A stretch of 64,000 bases of DNA from Salinisphaera sp040361255 (lineage in GTDB: Bacteria > Pseudomonadota > Gammaproteobacteria > Nevskiales > Salinisphaeraceae). The notes beneath the pieces were generated by a model, which ran no database searches, had not been told where the DNA came from, and worked only from the letters and a program-made list of their open reading frames with translations. Position 1 is the first letter of the stretch, and each line of letters starts with the position of its first letter. The stretch lies in assembly GCF_040361255.1 (NCBI RefSeq), contig NZ_APNG01000021.1, positions 5,765 through 69,764 of the forward strand, written 5' to 3'. Of this stretch, positions 59,495-64,000 are shown piece by piece. The translations under genes and the position numbers were made by a program.

Positions 59495-60673
59495 TTACGC
59501 CGCCTGCGCGAGCGTATCCCGCGCCAGCTGTACGAACAGCGCGATGCCGGACGCCATGATGCGATCGTTGAAGTCGTAGGCCGGGTGATGCAGCCCGTGG
59601 GTATGCGCCTCGTCCCCCGAACCGACGTGGATATAGGCGCCCGGGCACACATCCAGCATGTAGGAGAAATCCTCGCCGCCCATGCACGGCGGATAGTTCG
59701 CCGCCAGAGCGGACTCGCCGAACGTCGAGGCGATGGCTGCCCGCGCAGTAGCCGTCGGGCCGGCGTGGTTATAGGTCACGCTGAACTTGTCTTCGATGGA
59801 TACGTCGATCGTCGCGCCGTAGTTCGTTTCCAAGCCCGTGCAGATCGCACGCAGGCGTTCGCGGAGTTTCTCGCGCGTGTCGTTATCGAGTGCGCGCAAC
59901 GTGCCCGACAAACGCGCGGTATCCGGGATCACCGCGAAACCGGCCAGATCGCCGGCCTGAATGGAACACAGGCTGAGCACCGCCGGTGCCAGCGGATCAA
60001 TATCCCGGCCGACGATGGCATGGGCCTGGGTGATCAAGTCGCCAGCGATACGTACCGGATCGATACAGCCATGCGGATTGAGCCCGCCATGGCCGCCGCG
60101 ACCGTGAATGGTGATGTCCACCCGATCACCGCCCGCCATGATCGGGCCTTCGATCAGCCCGAACTGGCCAATCGGCAAGGCCGGCCAGTTGTGCAGCGCA
60201 TACACCGTATCCATCGGATAACGCTCGAACAGACCATCGGCGATCATGGCGCTCGCCCCGCCCACGCCTTCTTCGGCAGGCTGGAAGATGAAGTAGACCG
60301 TGCCCGCGAAATCCCGATGGGTCACGAAATGCTCGACCGCGCCCAGCAGCATCGTCGTATGGCCATCGTGGCCGCAGGCATGCATGCGCCCGTCCACCTT
60401 AGAAGCATGGGCCACACCGCTGGTTTCATGAATGGGCAACGCATCCATATCGGCGCGCAGCCCGACCCGCACCGAGCCGCCCGGCTGGTCGCCCTGCACC
60501 CAGGCCACGATCCCGGTCACGCCGATACCGCGTTCATATTCCACGCCCAGCTCGTCCAACCGAGCACACACCCGATTCGAAGTCGCCTGTTCCCCAAAAC
60601 CCAACTCCGGGTTTTCGTGCAGGGCATGACGCAAGGCCACTAAATGCGTTGGCGCGTCGTCGAACATGGGCAT
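59495..60673 (-). CDS. M20-family amidohydrolase (N-acyl-amino-acid/hippurate hydrolase type)
   Basis: A 392-residue metallohydrolase. Metal ligands: ADMDALPI (Asp), HACGHDGHT (His), PAEEGVGGA (Glu) and the late GGEDFSYML. This is the M20D pattern of hippurate, N-acetyl-L-amino-acid and IAA-conjugate hydrolases. Cytosolic, no signal. Start ATG 60673 follows AAAGAG; ATG 60667 is also possible. It lies 60 bp upstream of DUF3311 and the symporter, suggesting that the imported compound is its substrate. Confidence 0.88.
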   Translation of the reverse strand: MPMFDDAPTHLVALRHALHENPELGFGEQATSNRVCARLDELGVEYERGIGVTGIVAWVQGDQPGGSVRVGLRADMDALPIHETSGVAHASKVDGRMHACGHDGHTTMLLGAVEHFVTHRDFAGTVYFIFQPAEEGVGGASAMIADGLFERYPMDTVYALHNWPALPIGQFGLIEGPIMAGGDRVDITIHGRGGHGGLNPHGCIDPVRIAGDLITQAHAIVGRDIDPLAPAVLSLCSIQAGDLAGFAVIPDTARLSGTLRALDNDTREKLRERLRAICTGLETNYGATIDVSIEDKFSVTYNHAGPTATARAAIASTFGESALAANYPPCMGGEDFSYMLDVCPGAYIHVGSGDEAHTHGLHHPAYDFNDRIMASGIALFVQLARDTLAQAA

Positions 60674-60880
60674 ACGCTCGCTCTTTAGCTGGATAGACCC
60701 GCAAAATAGCAAACGCCGGCGACTATTTCAGCATGCAGCTTTTGGTAAGTCGCTGCTGTCGCAGTGGTTATCGCAGCCGCGCACTTCCAGCAGCCCGGCT
60801 TCGGCAACCCGTGTTACCCGCCCTCGTGGCGCCCCCTGAGCGCGGAAAAAGACGCCGGCCCGACCGCGTGGACGAATAGG

Positions 60881-61531
60881 TCAGGCGTTGTTTCGATACC
60901 AGCTATTGTGCGGCAACTCCTGGCCACGCTCGGCCTGGGCGAGTTTGGCCACCAGTTCGGCCTGATTGAGCGGAATACAGTAGGCGGGCATGGCACGCTC
61001 GAAGCGCCAGCTCTCATGCAGCGGCCCCGCGTCGACCGCCTCGAAACCGATATCGGCATGTAGTTCGGCCACACGCGCTTTGGCACGGGCATCGTCGCCA
61101 GCTATCGGTAATGCCCTCCTGCCTTCGACCATCGGTCGCTGCTCCCGAGGCAGGTCAATAGCCAGTATCGCATTGAACGCCTTGACCCAGATCGCCCCCG
61201 GCACATGACGCGCTGCCCATTCGCTGGTGGTCGTCTCGAATGCATCCAGTTCCGCGATCCGCCCGTCACGCGCCGGGTAATAGTTCATCGTATCCACGAC
61301 GATCTTGTCGCGTAGCGCGGCCACCGGCAGATCGCCTGCCGCGATCAATGGCACCGCCACGATCACGACCTCACCGAATAGCGCGGCCTGTTCAGGGGTC
61401 GCAATCCGGACGCCGTCGATGTCGATACGTTCGGGCCGGCGCGCACTCACCGCCACCTCATGCCCGGCCTCGCGAAACAGCCGCGCCAGATTTCCGCCGA
61501 TGTTGCCGGCCCCGATAATCCCGATTCTCAT
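60881..61531 (-). CDS. NAD(P)-binding oxidoreductase (F420-dependent NADP reductase fold)
   Basis: A 216-residue protein with IGIIGAGNIGGNLARLF and VVIVAVPLIA, VVDTMNYYP of the NADP-oxidoreductase, coenzyme-F420-dependent family. The C-terminus is variable. Gammaproteobacteria lack F420 biosynthesis in general, so it likely uses NADPH with another substrate. The frame is open far upstream, but only ATG 61531 begins the Rossmann fold. It is divergent from a LysR gene 102 bp away, which probably controls it. Confidence 0.82.
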   Translation of the reverse strand: MRIGIIGAGNIGGNLARLFREAGHEVAVSARRPERIDIDGVRIATPEQAALFGEVVIVAVPLIAAGDLPVAALRDKIVVDTMNYYPARDGRIAELDAFETTTSEWAARHVPGAIWVKAFNAILAIDLPREQRPMVEGRRALPIAGDDARAKARVAELHADIGFEAVDAGPLHESWRFERAMPAYCIPLNQAELVAKLAQAERGQELPHNSWYRNNA

Positions 61532-61592
61532 CTCGATCACACTTGTTGAGGGAATGACGAGATGATCGTAATTACACACTGAAGGGATCAGA

Positions 61593-61608
61593 ATAGCGCA
61601 ATCGCTAT
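61593..61608. promoter_or_regulatory. short palindrome in divergent promoter region
   Basis: ATAGCG-CAAT-CGCTAT is a perfect 6-bp inverted repeat 25 bp before the LysR start and 62 bp before the divergent oxidoreductase start. It is a candidate LysR contact site. Confidence 0.35.
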
Positions 61609-61633
61609 GAACACTTGAAAGCGAGCGTTTCGA

Positions 61634-62539
61634 ATGGATCGATTGACCAGTCTCAGAGTGTTTCTTCGCACCATCGATCTGGGCTCGTTTTCGGCGGCGG
61701 CCCGCGATCTCGGCATGTCGCCCCAGATGGCCGGCAAGCATGTGGATGCACTCGAAGCCGGCTTTGGCACCGCGCTACTGCACCGCTCGACCCGACGGTT
61801 GAGCCTTACCGAGGCCGGGCGTATCTGTGCCGAAGGGGCCAGACGCACGCTGGATGCCGTCAACGCCATGGACGCCTCGGTCGAAAACCTAACGGACCTG
61901 CCGCACGGCCGCCTGCGGGTCACAGCACCGGCGAGTCTGGGGCGGTGTCGTATCGTGCCCAACCTGCCCACCTTCGAAGCCGCCTATCCGGATATCACAC
62001 TCGAACTCACCCTGACCGACCGCGTGGTCGATCTCACCGGTGAAGGCTTCGATATCGCCCTACGCATCGGCGACCTGCGCGACTCGGAACTCGCGGTACG
62101 CGGGCTCGCCCCATTTCGTATCGCCGCATTCGCCTCGCCCGGCTACGTAAAGGAATATGGCCTGCCAAGCCATCCCAGCGAACTCGAACAGCACCGCTGC
62201 CTGAACTACGTGTTCGACGCCTACCCGGCGCCCGATCTCTGGGTCTTCACCCAGGGCGATCAGCAGATCAAAATCAGTCCGCACGAAGCTATCGCCATCA
62301 ACGACGCCACATCGCTCATCGAGCTCGCCCTGCGCGACGCGGGGGTGGTGATGACCGGCGAAATGAACGTGGCCGACCACGTCGCCGCCGGCACACTACT
62401 CCGCCTGTTCCCCGACTACACCAGTGTTTCGCGTCCGCTCAATCTGCTGTTTCACCGGCGTCGCGCCGTAGCGCCACGCGAACGGGTTTTTATCGACTGG
62501 GTGGTCAATCTCCTCGGCGCTTCATCAACTCCGGAGTGA
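61634..62539 (+). CDS. LysR-family transcriptional regulator
   Basis: A 301-residue regulator. The HTH (MDRLTSLRVFLRTIDLGSFSAAARDLGMSPQMAGKHVDALE) and effector domain (GRLRVTAPASLGRCRIVPNLPTFEAAYPDITLELTLTDRVVDLTGEGFDIALRIGDL) place it in the large CrgA/DmlR-like subgroup, typically regulating a divergent single oxidoreductase gene, as here. ATG 61634 is the natural start. Confidence 0.9.
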   Translation: MDRLTSLRVFLRTIDLGSFSAAARDLGMSPQMAGKHVDALEAGFGTALLHRSTRRLSLTEAGRICAEGARRTLDAVNAMDASVENLTDLPHGRLRVTAPASLGRCRIVPNLPTFEAAYPDITLELTLTDRVVDLTGEGFDIALRIGDLRDSELAVRGLAPFRIAAFASPGYVKEYGLPSHPSELEQHRCLNYVFDAYPAPDLWVFTQGDQQIKISPHEAIAINDATSLIELALRDAGVVMTGEMNVADHVAAGTLLRLFPDYTSVSRPLNLLFHRRRAVAPRERVFIDWVVNLLGASSTPE

Positions 62540-62634
62540 TAGGCGGCAAGTCGGACATCACGCCATCGCGATGTCTTTTAGCAGGACACACATCGGCGTA
62601 ATCAATGTATCTTATAACCGGAGAATTAGCGTTG

Positions 62635-63156
62635 TTAATGGAATGTAAATAAATACCAACAGTCTCGACGGCAACCGGGATTGGCGATCACCGTTCCTTG
62701 ATTGCTTTTCTCATCGTAAGCCGAATTTGTCGGCTCACCATATCTCTTGGTGAAACCATCAGACTGCCCAGCGAAAACAAACCCCGTCGCATGGTCGTAA
62801 ATTTGCGATGCAAGCAACTTTTTATTATCCGCCCCACCTCTTTCGCACCTCAAAATAACGAAACCAGCGCTCCTTAACGATTCTGATATCGATAAGGCAA
62901 TATCTCTCCGCACCCCACCATCAGAGTGCTCCACGGTATAACTACCGTCTGATTCAATTCTAGCTAAACCAGGAAACTCCAAGCAGTAATTAGATATTTT
63001 CTCGATTTCTTCATATTTTTTACTAAACGTAGCGCGAACATCCGATAGCTCGCGTCCAGGCTTCTCGTCGTCAGCACCGCTGCAGCCCATTAGCGCTGCA
63101 GCGAGGAGAACGTTAAACAGGCACAAAGAACGAATATTTAGCATTGCCTTTAGCAT
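62635..63156 (-). CDS. hypothetical lipoprotein, probable immunity protein
   Basis: A 173-residue lipoprotein with lipobox LMGC near residue 25 (SLCLFNVLLAAALMGCSG). The mature part has several Cys (ISNYCLEFPGL, VILRCERGG, NPGCRRDCWY) and no family that I recognise. It starts within 10 bp of the toxin stop: ATG 63156 overlaps it and ATG 63144 is the alternative. AT-rich base composition matches the toxin region and differs from the GC-rich neighbours. Position directly after a polymorphic-toxin C-terminus suggests a periplasmic immunity protein. Confidence 0.65.
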   Translation of the reverse strand: MLKAMLNIRSLCLFNVLLAAALMGCSGADDEKPGRELSDVRATFSKKYEEIEKISNYCLEFPGLARIESDGSYTVEHSDGGVRRDIALSISESLRSAGFVILRCERGGADNKKLLASQIYDHATGFVFAGQSDGFTKRYGEPTNSAYDEKSNQGTVIANPGCRRDCWYLFTFH

Positions 63157-64000
63157 CCAGAACAGCTATCCCATCCATTCATTACGTTAACGCTGCCCCC
63201 AGGGTTGTCGCCCCACCCAAACCCGTTCTTGGTCAAATCTCGCACTACCGAATTAGGCAGGGTGGAGCCACCAAAGCTTATCCACATTATCTCGACACCA
63301 GGCATTGCTTGCATCTTGCTACCGCCGACTTGCATAAAAGCTTGGTAGAAGCCTGCTCCAGCAACAATTTTCCCCAACGTCAAGCCGTGAGCGCGTGCAA
63401 CGTAACCAAAATGGAAGTTCCCGAACTCGTCCATAAGATGTGGACCTATATTTTTGAACGGTGGTTTAGACTTAATAATCCCAAGGCCCGCCACTCTTCA
63501 CATGGTCAATAAAACCCAAGAAGCTCATATGGGCCGCTTCATCCGCGTTGCTCGCAAGGTCGATATTGGCAGCTTTAAGAATTTCCCCATAACGCTTTTC
63601 GATTTCTGAGCGATGCATTTCGTCATTTAAAGCGCGCGAAAAAGCTCCAGTTATAGTGCTATTACTGAACTTCCCGCCGGATAGCTCAGAAGCTGTCCCT
63701 CCAACTACAGCTGCAGCGAAAATACGGGCCTGGCTTGAACTGATATTTATTAGCCCACCTGGCTCGAATGCCGGACCAAAAGCACGAGTCAAACCAGCCG
63801 CATAAAAACCCAACGCAAAACTTCCACCCTGCAAATCACTCGATATACCGCCAATAGCGCCATGCAATACGACCATGCCAGCATAGTGCGCGCCAATCGC
63901 TGAAGCCGAAGCACCTTGCCCGGGCGCTGTCACTTTACCAAGCGCACCGGCTCGAATAAGCAACACCCTTTCTGTAAATTCGCGATCCTAACGCTGGCGT
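63150..64000 (-). pseudogene. polymorphic toxin C-terminus (type 44-like), frameshifted; 5' end outside window
   Basis: Two frames make one product. The first (from about 63987 to 63472) reads a Gly/Ala-rich pre-toxin linker (VVGGTASELSGGKFSNSTITGAFSRALN) and ends HVKSGGPWDY then TAA. The second (63494 to 63150) continues KSKPPFKNIGPHLMDEFGNFHFGYVARAHGLTLG ... GWGDNP ... MNGWDSCSGC. Dropping one T in GATTATTAAG (about 63472) joins them as GGPWDYKSK. GGPWDYK, FGNFxxG and GDxP are the pattern I know from polymorphic toxin type 44 domains. In the first frame a TAG at 63988-63990 precedes it while another frame stays open to the edge, so a second shift may exist. Confidence 0.6.

Noticed and set aside
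60881..61531. True F420-dependent enzyme
   Set aside because: Only the fold matches; F420 biosynthesis is not expected in this group and no related gene is nearby.
63144..63512. 122-codon plus-strand frame opposite the toxin
   Set aside because: It is antisense to the toxin sequence that carries the FGNFHFG and GWGDNP motifs and has no ribosome-binding site.
1..64000. CRISPR array, tRNA, rRNA, insertion sequence or integrase
   Set aside because: No regularly spaced repeats, tRNA-like cloverleaf, rRNA segments or transposase motifs were seen; even the toxin island shows no mobile gene inside the window.

Overview
The window reads as the chromosome of a GC-rich, free-living, probably marine or halophilic gammaproteobacterium. 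Genes for oligopeptidase A, glutathione reductase, exonuclease III and glutamate racemase, a DesC/DesB-like desaturase pair, two Na+:solute symporters and a betaine-binding protein point that way. A Salinisphaera-like lineage would fit, but the genus is inference. No rRNA, tRNA, CRISPR array or transposase was found.

Layout. 1-4.4 kb: an esterase lipoprotein running off the left edge, gor and prlC. 4.5-12.8 kb: a leftward catabolic operon (MBL lactonase-like, NIPSNAP, beta-hydroxyacid dehydrogenase, aldehyde dehydrogenase, carboxymuconolactone decarboxylase, MFS transporter, second dehydrogenase, cupin, double CMD protein) followed by its likely FadR-type GntR regulator. FadR-like operators lie before the first gene and before the regulator. 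13.1-18.5 kb: xthA, an SSS symporter with a 31-residue membrane peptide, a nitrilase-family amidase divergent from a LysR gene across a perfect 27-bp palindrome, and a Gfo/Idh/MocA oxidoreductase. 18.8-26.2 kb: a copper-resistance block (DUF411, His/Cys-rich peptide, cytochrome c, copA, copB, merR, P1B ATPase) with a textbook 19-bp-spacer MerR promoter; copB has an apparent frameshift in its signal peptide.

26.4-31.7 kb: DUF2267 protein, MFS transporter and two c-di-GMP proteins. 32-37.5 kb: a complete dipeptide/oligopeptide ABC importer. 37.7-38.1 kb: a cluster of degenerate intergenic repeats. 38.2-40.7 kb: an amino-acid ABC importer with a fused permease-ATPase.

41-54.1 kb is the most interesting part. 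Two transcription units around a MarR gene share an exact 16-bp sequence (49567-49582 and, inverted, 52290-52305). Together they encode a metal-dependent amidohydrolase, a three-subunit molybdenum hydroxylase with a CoxG-like protein, a DUF1116 (AllG-like) protein, a PhyH-type dioxygenase, an orphan betaine-type binding protein, an amidase (HpxY/AtzE-like), an HpxZ/AtzH-like protein and an HpxW-like Ntn hydrolase. I infer a pathway that hydroxylates and opens an N-containing compound and ends near oxalurate or oxamate; the substrate is unknown.

54.2-62.5 kb: murI, desaturase and its reductase, a symporter/DUF3311/M20 hydrolase operon, and a divergent NADP-oxidoreductase/LysR pair. 62.6-64 kb: an AT-richer island with a frameshifted polymorphic-toxin C-terminus (type 44-like) and a probable immunity lipoprotein, cut by the window end.
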